Shown: positions 1-9,177 of the stretch, piece by piece
How positions within the stretch are numbered: position 1 is the stretch's first letter
Layout: every line of letters starts with the position of its first letter
DNA from: Rhizobiales bacterium 63-22
GTDB lineage: Bacteria; Pseudomonadota; Alphaproteobacteria; Rhizobiales; Rhizobiaceae
Length of the DNA: 64,000 nt
NCBI GenBank assembly: GCA_001898995.1
Contig: MKVZ01000005.1
Span: 169,652 to 233,651 of the forward strand
Direction of reading: 5' to 3'
Translations under genes and position numbers: made by a program
The notes under the pieces: model-generated
Databases searched by the model: none
What the model saw: only the letters and a program-made list of their open reading frames with translations
Told to the model about the DNA's origin: nothing

Positions 1-290
1 CGGGGCGCGCTGCGCTCGCCGTCATGTGGCGCGACGCGCGGCTGCACCGCTCGCCCAATGCGGGCTGGCCGGAATCGGCCTTTGCCGGGGCGCTCGGCCT
101 CGCGCTCGCCGGGCCGCGCCAGTATGGCGAGGAGAAGGTGGAGGGACCGATGCTGAACGCCGCCGGGCGGCGCGATGCGGACGCCGCTGACATCGACGCG
201 GCGCTGGCGCTGTTCTGGTCCGCCATGAGCCTCGCGACGCTGCTGGTGATCGCGGCTAGTGGTTTGATTCTGACATTCGCATCCGTTTGA
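1..290 (+). CDS. cobD: Adenosylcobinamide-phosphate synthase CobD/CbiB, C-terminal part (5' end outside window)
   Basis: The frame is open from base 3, so the gene starts before the window. The visible part is the C-terminal end of the membrane enzyme that attaches the aminopropanol arm to adenosylcobyric acid late in cobalamin synthesis. It shows the conserved run [21 protein letters not shown], the tract [13 protein letters not shown] and a final hydrophobic membrane segment. It lies close to cobG/H/I/J/L, which fits the assignment. Oddity: the last codons ([10 protein letters not shown], stop at 288-290) fall inside a palindromic repeat that begins at base 256, so the repeat supplies the protein's C-terminus. 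Confidence 0.85.
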   Translation, partial: GRAALAVMWRDARLHRSPNAGWPESAFAGALGLALAGPRQYGEEKVEGPMLNAAGRRDADAADIDAALALFWSAMSLATLLVIAASGLILTFASV

Positions 291-330
291 TATAGGCACA
301 GGCGCAAATGTCAGGATCGAAAACCACTAG
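256..330. repeat. Bru-RS-like palindromic repeat, copy 1
   Basis: A 75-bp imperfect palindrome bounded by CTAGTGG and CCACTAG. The inner arms TTCTGACATT and AATGTCAGGA also pair. It contains the cobD stop codon. Copy 2 lies 15 bp downstream and has the same ends and the same internal GACATTTGC/GCAAATGTC theme. This matches my memory of the Bru-RS palindromes of Brucella/Ochrobactrum; the family name is inference. Confidence 0.7.
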
Positions 331-345
331 TAACTTATTGATTAT

Positions 346-423
346 CTAGTGGAACTTTTGAATTTGACATTTGCTCGCCGCTCTATGTCGAATGGGATGC
401 AAATGTCGAATTCGTTCCACTAG
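346..423. repeat. Bru-RS-like palindromic repeat, copy 2
   Basis: A 78-bp palindrome starting CTAGTGGAAC and ending GTTCCACTAG, with inner arms GACATTTGC and GCAAATGTC around a loop of about 25 bases. It sits between the cobD end and the convergent gene that stops at 435. It could fold as a hairpin in RNA from either strand and act as a bidirectional terminator. Confidence 0.7.
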
Positions 424-434
424 CCCGATCGGAT

Positions 435-1559
435 TTATTTATCTTCTGGGATGAAGCGCTTGCCGTCGAAGCGTTGCAGCCGGTTGGGATTGTCGGTGCG
501 CATGCCGTTGGCGTCGAACCGGATCGAGCCGAGTACGGTATCGAAGGCGTTGGCGCGCAGCGCATCGGCAAGCGGCTGCTTCGCCGCATCCGCTTTTTTG
601 GCGGCGTCGGCGGCGATCTCCACCGTGGCATAACCCTTTATCGCATAGGCGCTGACCATCTGGCCGGCCTTGTGCAGCGCTTCGATGGCGGGCTTGGCCG
701 TGGGCAAGTCCTGCGGCCTCAAAGGCGCGATCATCAGGGTACCCTTGCTGAGAGGCAGTGCGCCGGGCGCCGCGTCGAGCAGGCTGCCGCCGGCGATTTC
801 CAGCGGATAGCCGAGCGCGGCGGCGCTGGCGCCGATCACAGCGACATCGTCGCGCTCGCCGCCGACATAGACATGGGTGGCGCCGGCGCGGCGCAGGCGC
901 GCGACCAGCGCATTCTGGTTGTCGAGGCCGGGCCGGTAGGTATCGGTGAACACGGGCCGCAACTGCTGTTCCTTCAGGCGCGCGAGAACGGGACCGGCGC
1001 GCTCGCGCCCCTCGATGGTGCCGTCATCGATCACCGCGAAGGGCTGCGCGCGCCACAGGCTGCCCAGAAAATTCGCGGTGGCGTGCGTTTCCTTGTCGAT
1101 CCCCGTGGTCAGGCGGAACACCGGCATGGGTGGTGTGGCGCGGCGTTCGGCGAGCGTCTGTTCGGCGATATCGGAAAGGATGACCGGGATATTGTGCGCG
1201 GTGAGAACCGGGAGTGCGGCTTCCAGCGCTTCCGGGCAGAGGAAGCCGCCCACCACGCGCACGTTCTGCCGCACGAAGTTTTCGGCGGCCTGCCTGCCGC
1301 CATCTGCGTCGCAATGGTCGTCGGCGACGATGAGTTCCGCACCTTTCACACCTGCCGCCGCATGGGCGCCTTCGGCAAGCTGGCCGCCGAGCGGCGCAAA
1401 GGTGCCCGAAAGCGGTGCGGCCAGCCCCATGCGGAATGCATCCGCATAAGCGGGGCAGGCGGTGGCGAGCGCAGCGGCCAACAGCGGGCCGGTCAGCAAC
1501 AGCCGGGCAAAACTTGCCGGGGCGACGACGGGACGCTTGCGAGGCTCAATCAAGGGCAC
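435..1559 (-). CDS. Periplasmic ABC transporter substrate-binding protein, branched-chain amino acid/Leu-Ile-Val type
   Basis: A protein of about 374 residues with an N-terminal signal peptide (basic start, hydrophobic stretch ending near PAYADA) followed by a type I periplasmic binding fold (RMGLAAPLSGTFAPLGGQLAEG, then AELIVADDHCD and later THVYVGGERDD). Such proteins present amino acids or small amides to a membrane transporter, but no permease or ATPase is adjacent. The open frame extends upstream to 1682 and over the divergent flavin reductase; I chose the GTG at 1559 because the signal peptide begins shortly after it. The exact ligand is unknown; an orphan sensor or quinoprotein-associated role is possible. 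Confidence 0.7.
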   Translation of the reverse strand: MPLIEPRKRPVVAPASFARLLLTGPLLAAALATACPAYADAFRMGLAAPLSGTFAPLGGQLAEGAHAAAGVKGAELIVADDHCDADGGRQAAENFVRQNVRVVGGFLCPEALEAALPVLTAHNIPVILSDIAEQTLAERRATPPMPVFRLTTGIDKETHATANFLGSLWRAQPFAVIDDGTIEGRERAGPVLARLKEQQLRPVFTDTYRPGLDNQNALVARLRRAGATHVYVGGERDDVAVIGASAAALGYPLEIAGGSLLDAAPGALPLSKGTLMIAPLRPQDLPTAKPAIEALHKAGQMVSAYAIKGYATVEIAADAAKKADAAKQPLADALRANAFDTVLGSIRFDANGMRTDNPNRLQRFDGKRFIPEDK

Positions 1560-1659
1560 GGTCTTCTTTTCGTAGTATTTTGGTTGAAAAACGGGTAGCG
1601 GTTTCCGCGCCTTTGTGCAATGCCCGTAGTATAAACTGGCAGAATGGGTCGATTCCGAC

Positions 1660-2181
1660 GTGGAAACGGTAAAGAACATCATTTCAGGTGCGGCAGTGGC
1701 GGAATCGGTCGCCTATCGCGATGCCATGAGCCATTATGCCGGCGCGGTGCAGGTCGTGACCACGGCAGGTGCTGCCGGGCGTCGCGGGCTGACGCTGACG
1801 GCAGCTTGTTCCGTTTCCGACGATCCGCCGACCGTTTTGGTTTGCCTGCAAAAGATTCACCCGGAAAACCATCTGTTCATGAAGAACGGCGTCTTCGCGG
1901 TCAATACGCTGGCCGGCGGGCATCGCGCGCTTGCCGACGCTTTTTCCGGGCGCACGAGGCTGACGCAGGACGAGCGTTTCGCGCTGGCGGAATGGGAGGT
2001 GCTGGCGACCGGCGCTCCGGTGCTGAAGGGTGCGCTCGCCGTCTTCGATTGCCGCATCGTCTCCGTCCAGGATCATTCGACGCATCATGTTCTGTTCGGC
2101 GAGGTGACGGGCCTGCGCCGCAATACAGACGCCACGGCGCTGATCTATCTCAACCGCCGCTATCACACGCTCGAACTTTGA
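1660..2181 (+). CDS. Flavin reductase family protein (FMN-binding split-barrel)
   Basis: A 173-residue protein of the flavin reductase-like/HpaC family, which uses NAD(P)H to supply reduced flavin to two-component monooxygenases. Visible family features are the early segment YAGAVQVVTTAG, then RRGLTLTAACSVSDDPPTVLVCL, the tract NHLFMKNGVFAVNTL and the end YLNRRYHTLEL. The start shown is GTG; an ATG 66 bases downstream (MSHYAGAVQ) is an alternative. It runs divergently from the binding-protein gene and is followed 15 bases later by the exported hydrolase. The partner oxygenase is not visible here. Confidence 0.8.
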   Translation: METVKNIISGAAVAESVAYRDAMSHYAGAVQVVTTAGAAGRRGLTLTAACSVSDDPPTVLVCLQKIHPENHLFMKNGVFAVNTLAGGHRALADAFSGRTRLTQDERFALAEWEVLATGAPVLKGALAVFDCRIVSVQDHSTHHVLFGEVTGLRRNTDATALIYLNRRYHTLEL

Positions 2182-2196
2182 GCGGGAGGAGGGAGC

Positions 2197-3120
2197 ATGA
2201 GAAAGCCGCCGCGCATCCCGCTCCTCGCCGCATCGCTGCTGTTGTCTGCCGTGTCCGTGGCCGGACCGGCCCTCGCGGCGCCGGCTCCTGTCCCTCATGT
2301 GCGGGCTCCGGCTCCGTTGCCGCCGTTCAAGGATGATCTTTTCGCCTATCCCGGCATTTTGCGCAGCGCCGACAAGGGCGACTACAAAGTCATCGACTAT
2401 AACGAGATGCGCGACATCAACGGCCGCGATATCGTGCCGGAAAAGCATGTGAAGGACGAATATGTCTCGCTGAAAGTCCGCGCTTTCCAGAAGGATATCA
2501 CGGTCCAGACGGCCGCCGGGCCGGTGAAAACCATGGCCGCCGGCAAGCGCGAGGGCGCCGCCTTCGTCGTCATCTATCTGCACGGGCGCGGCGGCAACCG
2601 CCAGCAGGGCATGAACGATCTCACCTTCGGCGGCAATTTCAACCGCATCAAGAACCTCGCCGTGCTGAACGGCGGTCTCTATCTTACGCCGGATTTCACC
2701 GATTTCGCCGACAGGGGCGCGGCCGAGATCGCCGGTCTGGTCGAGGCGGAGAGGGCGTTGTCGCCCACGGCGCCGATCATCCTCGCCTGCGGCTCGCAGG
2801 GCGGCATGCTGTGCTGGCGCACCGCCGCCGATGCGAAGGCAGGCAATACGCTGTCCGGCCTGATCCTGCTCGGCTCGCTCTGGGACGACGGCTTTTTCAA
2901 GTCGCCTGCCTTCCGGCGGCGCGCACCGGTCTTCTTCGGCCATGGCAGCCGTGATCCGGTCTTCGCGATCGACAGACAGGAAGCCTTCTACCACGCGATC
3001 CGCAAACGCGCGCCGGGCTATCCGGTGCAGTTCCGCCGCTTCGAGACCGGCAATCACGGCACACCGATCCGCATGGCGGACTGGCGGGAGATGCTGAACT
3101 GGATATTCGCGAAACTGTGA
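2197..3120 (+). CDS. Exported alpha/beta hydrolase, phospholipase/carboxylesterase-like
   Basis: A 307-residue protein with a signal peptide (MRKPPRIPLLAASLLLSAVS to about residue 28), so probably periplasmic. The alpha/beta-hydrolase pattern is visible: an oxyanion segment YLHGRGGNRQQG, a nucleophile elbow CGSQGGM with the serine, an Asp region HGSRDPVFAIDRQ and a late histidine in GNHGTPIRM. A Shine-Dalgarno stretch (GGGAGGAGGGAG) lies just before the ATG. It lies 15 bases after the flavin reductase and may be co-transcribed with it. The substrate is unknown. Confidence 0.65.
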   Translation: MRKPPRIPLLAASLLLSAVSVAGPALAAPAPVPHVRAPAPLPPFKDDLFAYPGILRSADKGDYKVIDYNEMRDINGRDIVPEKHVKDEYVSLKVRAFQKDITVQTAAGPVKTMAAGKREGAAFVVIYLHGRGGNRQQGMNDLTFGGNFNRIKNLAVLNGGLYLTPDFTDFADRGAAEIAGLVEAERALSPTAPIILACGSQGGMLCWRTAADAKAGNTLSGLILLGSLWDDGFFKSPAFRRRAPVFFGHGSRDPVFAIDRQEAFYHAIRKRAPGYPVQFRRFETGNHGTPIRMADWREMLNWIFAKL

Positions 3121-3244
3121 TGACGGTTTTGTGGATGCGTTTCGAAATTCCGGCGCTGTGACCTTCCTGCCACTCGACAATCGATCAAAAGCGAATAGTT
3201 ATCGGAGTCAATTTTTCCGTTCCGCAGACATTGTGAGGTAGATC

Positions 3245-3715
3245 ATGTACGGACGCGCTCCCACCGTAGCCCGGTTCCTTGCCATAGCCATGCTGGTTCC
3301 GCTCGCCGCCTGCGCGACGGACGTGCCGACGACCACCACCGCGACCGCGCCCGCCAAGACCGACGCTCCCGCGCCGCAGGCGTCCTCGTCATCGTCGGGC
3401 TTCTTCTCGGCGCCGGTCCATTCGGTCGATGCGTCTCTGGCGCAGCCCTGCATCCGCGCTGCCGCCGCCAAATATTATCTGCCGGAAAAGGTGATCAGCG
3501 CCGTGAACAGCCATCCGGGTGCGGGTGGCGGCACGGATGTGGACCTGAAGGTCGACCTGCGCACCGCGGTCTGCCAGCTCACCGCGAAGGGCCGGGTGCG
3601 CGCCGTCATCGACACGTCGCCGATGAGCGCCGATCAGGCCGCCGCCTTGGCCGCTGCCGCCAAGGAATCCGCTGCGCCGAAGAAGGCCAAGGCGAAGGCC
3701 GACGACAGCGAGTGA
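3245..3715 (+). CDS. Small lipoprotein of unknown function
   Basis: 156 residues. The N-terminus is a lipoprotein signal with lipobox LAAC (cysteine near residue 23), so it should be lipidated and membrane-anchored. A Thr/Ala/Ser/Pro-rich low-complexity linker follows, then a small domain containing two cysteines (PCIRAAAAKYY and AVCQLTAKG) that may pair, and finally an Ala/Lys-rich tail. The ATG is preceded by GAGG. It looks like a Brucellaceae-type conserved envelope protein; no function is recognised. A strong hairpin terminator follows. Confidence 0.65.
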   Translation: MYGRAPTVARFLAIAMLVPLAACATDVPTTTTATAPAKTDAPAPQASSSSSGFFSAPVHSVDASLAQPCIRAAAAKYYLPEKVISAVNSHPGAGGGTDVDLKVDLRTAVCQLTAKGRVRAVIDTSPMSADQAAALAAAAKESAAPKKAKAKADDSE

Positions 3716-3742
3716 TCGCTACCGCCGGATGAATCATGCGAT

Positions 3743-3774
3743 AAGGCGGGGTAGTTCCCCGCCTTAATCTTTTT
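3743..3774 (+). terminator. Rho-independent terminator after the lipoprotein gene
   Basis: Perfect 9-bp arms AAGGCGGGG and CCCCGCCTT around TAGTT, followed by AATCTTTTT. It lies between the lipoprotein gene (plus) and cobJ (minus, stop at 3789) and can serve the plus-strand gene. Confidence 0.85.
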
Positions 3775-3788
3775 GGAAAAGCTTGCTT

Positions 3789-5180
3789 TTACGGTTTTTG
3801 CCCATACCAGCGCGGCGTATAGACCCATTCGCCGCCGTCGGGCCGCGCAAAGCGCTGCGTGTGTGACGAACCGACGATCACCACCGTGCGCATGTCCACC
3901 TCGTCCGGCGTGAGCGCGCCAAGCGTCGTCACGCGCGTGGTCTCGCCCGGACGGCCTATGTCGCGGCCGAGAACCACCGGCGTCTCACCGGTGCGGTTTT
4001 GCCGCAGGATTTCCAGCGCGCGGGCAAGCTGGTGCGGACGCGCTTTCGAGATCGGGTTGTAGAGCGCCATGGCGAGATCGGCTTCCGCCGCGAGGCGAAG
4101 ACGCTTTTCGATGATCTGCCACGGTTTCAGATTGTCCGACAGCGACAGGATGCAGAAATCGTGACCCAGAGGCGCGCCTGCGCGCGCGGCGGCGGCGAAT
4201 GCGGCGGAAATTCCGGGTTCGATGGCAAGTTCCACACCATGCCATGCGGTATTTTCCGATTCATGCAGGGCTTCCACGACAGCGGCGGCCATGGCGAAAA
4301 TACCCGGATCGCCGGAGGAGACCATCGCAACCGAACGGCCGGAAGCGGCCAGTTCGAAGGCTTGGCGCGCACGCTGCATTTCCTCGCGATTGTCGGTCAT
4401 GTGCAGCGCCTGTCCGGAATGGAACGGTCCGGCCATACGCACATAGGTTTCGTAGCCCAGAATGTCGTCGGCCCGTTCCAGCGCATGGCGCGCGGCGGGC
4501 GTCATGAGATCGCGGGCGCCGGGGCCGAGGCCGATGACGGTCAGTTTTCCGCGCGACGTGGCGACGGGATGGTAGATGAGTTCACCCGGCTTCGGCGTAC
4601 GGCGCTCCGCGGTAACGGTAACGACAAGCCTGCCGTTCTCGGCGAAGGGCAGCCGCGATCCCGCGAGCCAGCGCGCCTCGCCATCGAGGCGCAGTTTTTC
4701 GCCTGCCAGCAGGTCGGACATGAAGCGCTTGGCGTCGCCGGGATTTGCGAGCACGAGATCGGCGGGCGGATGCAGGAGATTGATGCCGAAGCGCAATTCC
4801 CCGCTGGTGGTGATGGCCGGGGCGACATCGAGCGCGGCCGCGATGGCGCGCGCCATGTCGTTGACGCCGGACAGGCCGCCGAGCAGGGGCACCACGGCGC
4901 TGCCGTCTTCCGCCACCGCGAGCACGGGCGGTTCGCTGCGCTTGTCCTGAAGCAGGGGGGCGAGGGCGCGGATGACAATGCCCGCCGCGCAGAGCGCGAC
5001 GATGGGCCGGTCTTCTTCATAAAGCGTGCGGATGGCGTCGCCGAAATGGGCGAAGGTGCCGTCGGCGCCGCGCACGCGGGATTCGAGGCCCAGTATTTCC
5101 GCCTCCGGCAGAGCGGCGGCGATAGTGCGCGCGGTGACGACCGCCGTTTCGCTCAGGATCAGGATGGCGGGCGCATTCAT
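3789..5180 (-). CDS. cobJ: Precorrin-3B C17-methyltransferase CobJ with N-terminal CbiG-like domain
   Basis: 463 residues. About residues 1-210 resemble CbiG (cobalt-precorrin-5A hydrolase family: [32 protein letters not shown]). About 220-463 are the SAM-dependent methylase ([47 protein letters not shown]). The enzyme contracts the corrin ring by methylating C17 of precorrin-3B. The start is the ATG at 5180, which overlaps the cobI stop by four bases (ATGA); the open frame continues upstream but would invade cobI. It is last of a cobG-H-I-J operon. In the aerobic pathway the CbiG-type part has no required hydrolase step, so its role is uncertain. Confidence 0.9.
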   Translation of the reverse strand: MNAPAILILSETAVVTARTIAAALPEAEILGLESRVRGADGTFAHFGDAIRTLYEEDRPIVALCAAGIVIRALAPLLQDKRSEPPVLAVAEDGSAVVPLLGGLSGVNDMARAIAAALDVAPAITTSGELRFGINLLHPPADLVLANPGDAKRFMSDLLAGEKLRLDGEARWLAGSRLPFAENGRLVVTVTAERRTPKPGELIYHPVATSRGKLTVIGLGPGARDLMTPAARHALERADDILGYETYVRMAGPFHSGQALHMTDNREEMQRARQAFELAASGRSVAMVSSGDPGIFAMAAAVVEALHESENTAWHGVELAIEPGISAAFAAAARAGAPLGHDFCILSLSDNLKPWQIIEKRLRLAAEADLAMALYNPISKARPHQLARALEILRQNRTGETPVVLGRDIGRPGETTRVTTLGALTPDEVDMRTVVIVGSSHTQRFARPDGGEWVYTPRWYGQKP

Positions 5181-5914
5181 GCGCCGCTCCATTTTTGCCC
5201 CGGCACGAGGATGATCGAAAAATAGGGGCAATCGCCACCGTTCACCTCCGCGAGCGGTACGATGCGCTGGTTCTGCATGGTCGCTCGTTCGACATAGAGC
5301 GCACGCTGCATGAGGCCGAGTTCGGTCAGGACGCCGCGCACCTTGCCGAGGTTCTGGCCGAGCTTCATGATGGCTGCGGCTTCCGTCCCGGCAAGGCGGC
5401 GCTTCAGTTCGTCCGCCTCCATCACGCCTGAAAGCACGGTCAGCGTCTGGTTGCGATAGGCGAGCGGCGCGCCCAGCACCGCCGCAGCGCCCAGCACCGA
5501 ACAGACCCCCGGAACCACTTGCGTTTCATAGACTTGGGCGAGCCTGTCGTGAATATACATGAATGAGCCATAGAAGAACGGATCGCCTTCCGCGATCACC
5601 GCCACGTCGCGGCCGGCTTCGAGATGGGCGGCCAGCGTGGCGGCGATCTCGCCGTAGAAATCGCTGACGATCCGCTCGTAATCCATATGGGCAGGCAGTT
5701 TTTCGGTCGTCACCGGGTAGATGAGCGGCACCAGAAGCTGCTGCGGCGAAAGATAGGTTTCGACGATGGCGAGCGCGTTGCCTTTCTTGCCCTTCGCCGC
5801 GTGGTAGGCCACCACGGGAGCGGCTTTGAGCAGCCGCAGCGCCTTCAGCGTGATCAGTTCTGGATCGCCGGGGCCGACGCCGAGGCCGTAGAGCCTGCCT
5901 TTTTCCGCCATCAT
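5177..5914 (-). CDS. cobI: Precorrin-2 C20-methyltransferase CobI
   Basis: 245 residues, a usual length for this tetrapyrrole methylase. It shows the family start [17 protein letters not shown], the SAM-loop segment [30 protein letters not shown] and [11 protein letters not shown]. It adds a SAM-derived methyl to C20 of precorrin-2, feeding CobG. Both ends overlap neighbours by four bases (ATGA), implying translational coupling with cobH and cobJ. Confidence 0.95.
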   Translation of the reverse strand: MMAEKGRLYGLGVGPGDPELITLKALRLLKAAPVVAYHAAKGKKGNALAIVETYLSPQQLLVPLIYPVTTEKLPAHMDYERIVSDFYGEIAATLAAHLEAGRDVAVIAEGDPFFYGSFMYIHDRLAQVYETQVVPGVCSVLGAAAVLGAPLAYRNQTLTVLSGVMEADELKRRLAGTEAAAIMKLGQNLGKVRGVLTELGLMQRALYVERATMQNQRIVPLAEVNGGDCPYFSIILVPGQKWSGA

Positions 5915-6537
5915 TCGCGCTCCGAGGCGAGCGCGTTGACGGCCGCCGCCGTCATGGCGCTGCCGCCGCGCCGCCCGCGCACGATCACATAAGGCACGCC
6001 GTGCCGGTTGGCGGCGAGCGCCTCCTTCGATTCCGCTGCGCCGACGAAGCCGACCGGCATGCCGATGACGAGCGCAGGCTTAGGCGCGCCCGCGTCCAGC
6101 ATTTCGAGCAGGCGGAACAGGGCGGTGGGCGCGTTGCCGATGGCGACGACGCTGCCCGCGAGATGCGGTCGCCACAGTTCCAGCGCCGCCGCTGAGCGGG
6201 TATTGCCGAGCGTCCCGGCCAGTTCCGGCACGGACGGATCGCCGAGCGTGCAGATGACCGGGTTGACGGCGGGCAGGCGCGCGCGGGTGACGCCTTCGGC
6301 CACCATGCGCGCGTCGCAGAGGATCGGCGCGCCCTTTGCCAGCGCAGCGCGCCCGGCCGTGCCCGCGCCTTGTGAAAAGGCGAGATCACCGGCCACGTCC
6401 ACCATGCCGCAGGCATGAATGACGCGCACGGCGAGTTTTTCCAGATCGGCAGGAATGCGGGCGAGATCGGCCTCGGCGCGGATGATGGCGAAGGAACGGT
6501 CGTAAATGGCCTGTCCGTCGCGGATATAGTCGGTCAT
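5911..6537 (-). CDS. cobH: Precorrin-8X methylmutase CobH
   Basis: 208 residues. Starts [20 protein letters not shown], as in CobH/CbiC enzymes that move the methyl from C11 to C12 to give hydrogenobyrinic acid. The segment [10 protein letters not shown] carries the expected active-site histidine, and [14 protein letters not shown] and [16 protein letters not shown] are characteristic. Overlaps cobG and cobI by four bases each. Confidence 0.95.
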   Translation of the reverse strand: MTDYIRDGQAIYDRSFAIIRAEADLARIPADLEKLAVRVIHACGMVDVAGDLAFSQGAGTAGRAALAKGAPILCDARMVAEGVTRARLPAVNPVICTLGDPSVPELAGTLGNTRSAAALELWRPHLAGSVVAIGNAPTALFRLLEMLDAGAPKPALVIGMPVGFVGAAESKEALAANRHGVPYVIVRGRRGGSAMTAAAVNALASERE

Positions 6538-7826
6538 GGTTGGCGTTCTGTATGGATGCGGCGCGCGGCCAGTTCGATGGGAATATCGCTCGCCAATAGC
6601 CGCCCGAAACGGGATGGTCCAGCCCCGTCTTGCGAAAAAAGATCGTAGCGGCCTCGTGCGCGCGCAAGCAGCGTATAGGCGAGAGGGCTGGCCGCCGCGC
6701 AGGACTTGGCGCAGCCGGTCAGATGCACCGTGGCCGTATCCGCGCCGAGCAGGGGCGCCAGTGCGCGCGCGTCCGCTGCCGTATCGGCTAGCCCCGAGGC
6801 GCAGCCCGTCATGCCGGTGCAGGACCGCAGACGCGCCTGCGGCGCGGAGGCTTCTGTGGCAAGGCCGAGCGCATGGAGTTGCCGCGCAACGTCGCCGCAT
6901 CGGTCCTGCGGGACATCGGGCAGCAGCACGCCCTGCCATGGCGTGAGGCGTATTTCGCCGCCATTGGCCTGCATGGCAATGGTGGCAAGCGCGCGCAATT
7001 GCGCCGCGCCGAGACGGCCCAGCATCGGCATGACGCCGATATGAAAGCGCCCGTTCGCCTGTTTGCGGATGCCCAGATGGGCGAATGGTTCGGGCGATTG
7101 GCGAACCCAATCCTTCGCAGGATCGAGCGGGAAAGGCAGCGTGGCAGCCAGTTCGCGCAGGAAAAGCGCGGGCGGCAGGTTTTCGAACAATTGCCGCATG
7201 CGGGTCACGCCGTTTTGCGCGCGAGCGAGGAAAAGATGCAGCAAGGCTTCGATGAAGGGCAGGGCGTTTTCCGCCGCCACGAACCCGAGCGCCGGACCGT
7301 CCGGCGCGCTGGCAAGCCCGAAGGCGTAACGCCCGTCGCCGGTGGCGGAAAGCCAGATATCGCCCGGATGGGAAACCATGGCGCAATGCTCTCCGCCGTC
7401 GATCTGGAAGGAGAATTTCGGCGACAGCGCATGAAAATCGGGGGTGGCTTCAAGCATCGCGAGCAATTGCCGCGCCAGCGGCGTGACGTCGCGCAACTGA
7501 CCGCGGTCGATGCCGGCGGTGGGGCTGACCATGACGTTGCGGATATCGTCGGCGGCGGGGTCGTGCGCGCCAAGGCTGGCATCGTAAAGGGCGGTGACGG
7601 CCTTATGCCAGTTTTCCGGCGCGATGCCGCGCAGTTGCATATTGGCGCGAATCGAAATTTCGACCGCGTTCGCGCCGAATTGCTCTGCCACATCGGCCAG
7701 CGCCAGCGCGGCGGCCGAGGAAATCCGCCCCAGCGGCAGCTTGATGCGCGCGATCGCACCGTCGCGGGCCATCACCATGCGCGACAGGCCCGGACAGGCA
7801 TTGCGCCGATTTTGAGCACCGAACAT
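6534..7826 (-). CDS. cobG: Precorrin-3B synthase CobG
   Basis: 430 residues, homologous to nitrite/sulfite reductase half-domains. This oxygen-dependent Fe-S enzyme makes precorrin-3B, marking the aerobic cobalamin route. Visible features: N-terminal CPGLSR, the conserved IRANMQLRGI, and C-terminal cysteine clusters SCTGMTGCASG and HLTGCAKSCA that can hold the 4Fe-4S centre. The ATG at 7826 gives MFGAQNRRNACPG; a longer open frame upstream lacks similarity. It is first in cobGHIJ and divergent from cobL across about 70 bases. Confidence 0.92.
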   Translation of the reverse strand: MFGAQNRRNACPGLSRMVMARDGAIARIKLPLGRISSAAALALADVAEQFGANAVEISIRANMQLRGIAPENWHKAVTALYDASLGAHDPAADDIRNVMVSPTAGIDRGQLRDVTPLARQLLAMLEATPDFHALSPKFSFQIDGGEHCAMVSHPGDIWLSATGDGRYAFGLASAPDGPALGFVAAENALPFIEALLHLFLARAQNGVTRMRQLFENLPPALFLRELAATLPFPLDPAKDWVRQSPEPFAHLGIRKQANGRFHIGVMPMLGRLGAAQLRALATIAMQANGGEIRLTPWQGVLLPDVPQDRCGDVARQLHALGLATEASAPQARLRSCTGMTGCASGLADTAADARALAPLLGADTATVHLTGCAKSCAAASPLAYTLLARARGRYDLFSQDGAGPSRFGRLLASDIPIELAARRIHTERQP

Positions 7827-7897
7827 AATGGCCTTATACGCCTTCACGCTTGCGCTTGCCACCGCCGCACCATACCAACGGAAAAAAGGAGCGGCGC
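7827..7897. promoter_or_regulatory. Divergent cobG/cobL promoter region
   Basis: A 71-bp gap between cobG (minus) and cobL (plus) that must hold both promoters. A purine-rich GAAAAAAGGAG precedes the cobL ATG. The gap is too short for a cobalamin riboswitch and I see no B12-box. Confidence 0.4.
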
Positions 7898-9118
7898 ATG
7901 ACTCATTGGCTGACGGTGATCGGCATCGGCGAGGATGGTGTGGAAGGGCTCGGACCCGAAGCGCGTGCGGCGCTCGCCAAGGCCGAGGCGGTTTTCGGCG
8001 GCAGCCGGCATCTGGCGCTCGCGGGCGAGACGCCCGGCGCGGAGCGCATCGCATGGCCCTCGCCCTTCGACGCCGCCTTTCCGCTGATCGCGGCGCGGCG
8101 TGGCCGGCCGGTGGTGGTGCTGGCGAGCGGCGATCCCATGTTCTACGGCGTGGGTGCCGCGCTGATGCGGCAGTTTTCGCGCGCCGAGATGCGGATATTG
8201 CCGCATCCTTCCTCCTTTTCTCTTGCCGCCGCGCGCATGGGTTGGCCGTTACAGGCGGTGCGCTGGATCAGTGTGCACGGGCGGCCGCTGGAACTCGTCA
8301 TCCCGCATCTCCTGCCGGGCGAGCGGCTGCTGGTGCTTTCCAATGACGGCGAGACGCCGCAAAAGCTGGCGCGCCTGCTGACTGAACGGGGTTTCGGGGC
8401 AAGCCGCATCGACGTGCTGGAACATCTGGGCGGCCCGAAGGAGCGGCATATCGGCGGTACGGCCGGCGAATGGGCGGAGGGCCTCTGCGCCGATCTCAAT
8501 GTCGTGGCGATAGAATGCGTGGCGGATGCGGATGCGAAAATCCTCTCCCCGGTCGCCGGACTGCCGGACGAGGCTTTCACGAATGACGGACAACTGACCA
8601 AGCGCGATATCCGCGCCGTCACCCTGTCGCGCCTCTCACCCCTGCCGCGCCAGTTGCTCTGGGATGTGGGAGCGGGCTGCGGCTCCATCAGTGTCGAATG
8701 GATGCGCGTCCATCCGTCCTGCCGTGCCATTGCCATCGAGGCCCATGCGGGGCGGCGGCAGATGATCGAGAGCAACCGCGCCGCCCTCGGTGTGCCCGGC
8801 TTACGGATCGTGGCAGGCGAGGCCCCCGCCGCGCTCGACGGGCTGGAACCGCCCGACGCCGTGTTCATCGGCGGCGGCGTCTGCGATGCGGGCGTGCTGG
8901 AAGCCTGCTGGACGGCGCTGAAACCGGGCGGGCGGCTCGTCGCGAATGTGGTGACGCTGCAAGGCGAAATGCGCCTTTTCGAGTGGCGGCAGCACCATGG
9001 CGGCGACCTTGTCCGCCTGGCGACCGCACAGGCCGGGCCACTCGGAAGTTTCGATGTCTGGCGGCAGGCCCTGCCGGTGACGCTTTATTCCGGCATCAAG
9101 CCATTCTCAAAAATATGA
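7898..9118 (+). CDS. cobL: Precorrin-6Y C5,15-methyltransferase (decarboxylating) CobL
   Basis: 406 residues with two fused modules, as in CobL. The N-terminal tetrapyrrole methylase (CobE/CbiE-like: [29 protein letters not shown]) covers about 1-200. The C-terminal CbiT-like Rossmann methylase has the SAM loop [16 protein letters not shown] near residue 255 and FIGGGV later. It methylates C5 and C15 and removes the C12 acetate carboxyl. Start chosen at 7898 (ATG with GAAAAAAGGA upstream). cobK and cobM are not next to it. Confidence 0.93.
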   Translation: MTHWLTVIGIGEDGVEGLGPEARAALAKAEAVFGGSRHLALAGETPGAERIAWPSPFDAAFPLIAARRGRPVVVLASGDPMFYGVGAALMRQFSRAEMRILPHPSSFSLAAARMGWPLQAVRWISVHGRPLELVIPHLLPGERLLVLSNDGETPQKLARLLTERGFGASRIDVLEHLGGPKERHIGGTAGEWAEGLCADLNVVAIECVADADAKILSPVAGLPDEAFTNDGQLTKRDIRAVTLSRLSPLPRQLLWDVGAGCGSISVEWMRVHPSCRAIAIEAHAGRRQMIESNRAALGVPGLRIVAGEAPAALDGLEPPDAVFIGGGVCDAGVLEACWTALKPGGRLVANVVTLQGEMRLFEWRQHHGGDLVRLATAQAGPLGSFDVWRQALPVTLYSGIKPFSKI

Positions 9119-9177
9119 CTTGAAATATCAAGATATGATTGGGTAAGACAGGTTCTCACCTATTGAGGAGAACCGGC
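9119..9177 (+). promoter_or_regulatory. Leader between cobL and the siderophore-interacting protein
   Basis: A 59-bp gap with a small inverted repeat CTTGA-AATA-TCAAG right after the cobL stop and a strong Shine-Dalgarno GAGGAG before the next ATG. The repeat may be an iron-responsive or other operator; this is speculative. Confidence 0.3.

Noticed and set aside
474..1598. Long plus-strand open frame opposite the binding-protein gene
   Set aside because: High-GC shadow of the minus-strand gene; no domain or signal peptide, whereas the minus strand encodes a clear periplasmic binding protein.
1684..3180. 498-codon minus-strand open frame across flavin reductase and hydrolase
   Set aside because: Antisense of two recognisable genes; the sequence is arginine-rich without any motif.
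3999..5225. 408-codon plus-strand frame opposite cobJ
   Set aside because: Shadow of cobJ, whose methylase motifs are clear.
5911..7386. Very long form of the cobH frame (491 codons)
   Set aside because: The extra N-terminus is out-of-frame cobG; the real start is the ATG at 6537 overlapping the cobG stop.
7827..7897. Cobalamin riboswitch between cobG and cobL
   Set aside because: Gap of 71 bases is far shorter than a riboswitch and has no B12-box.
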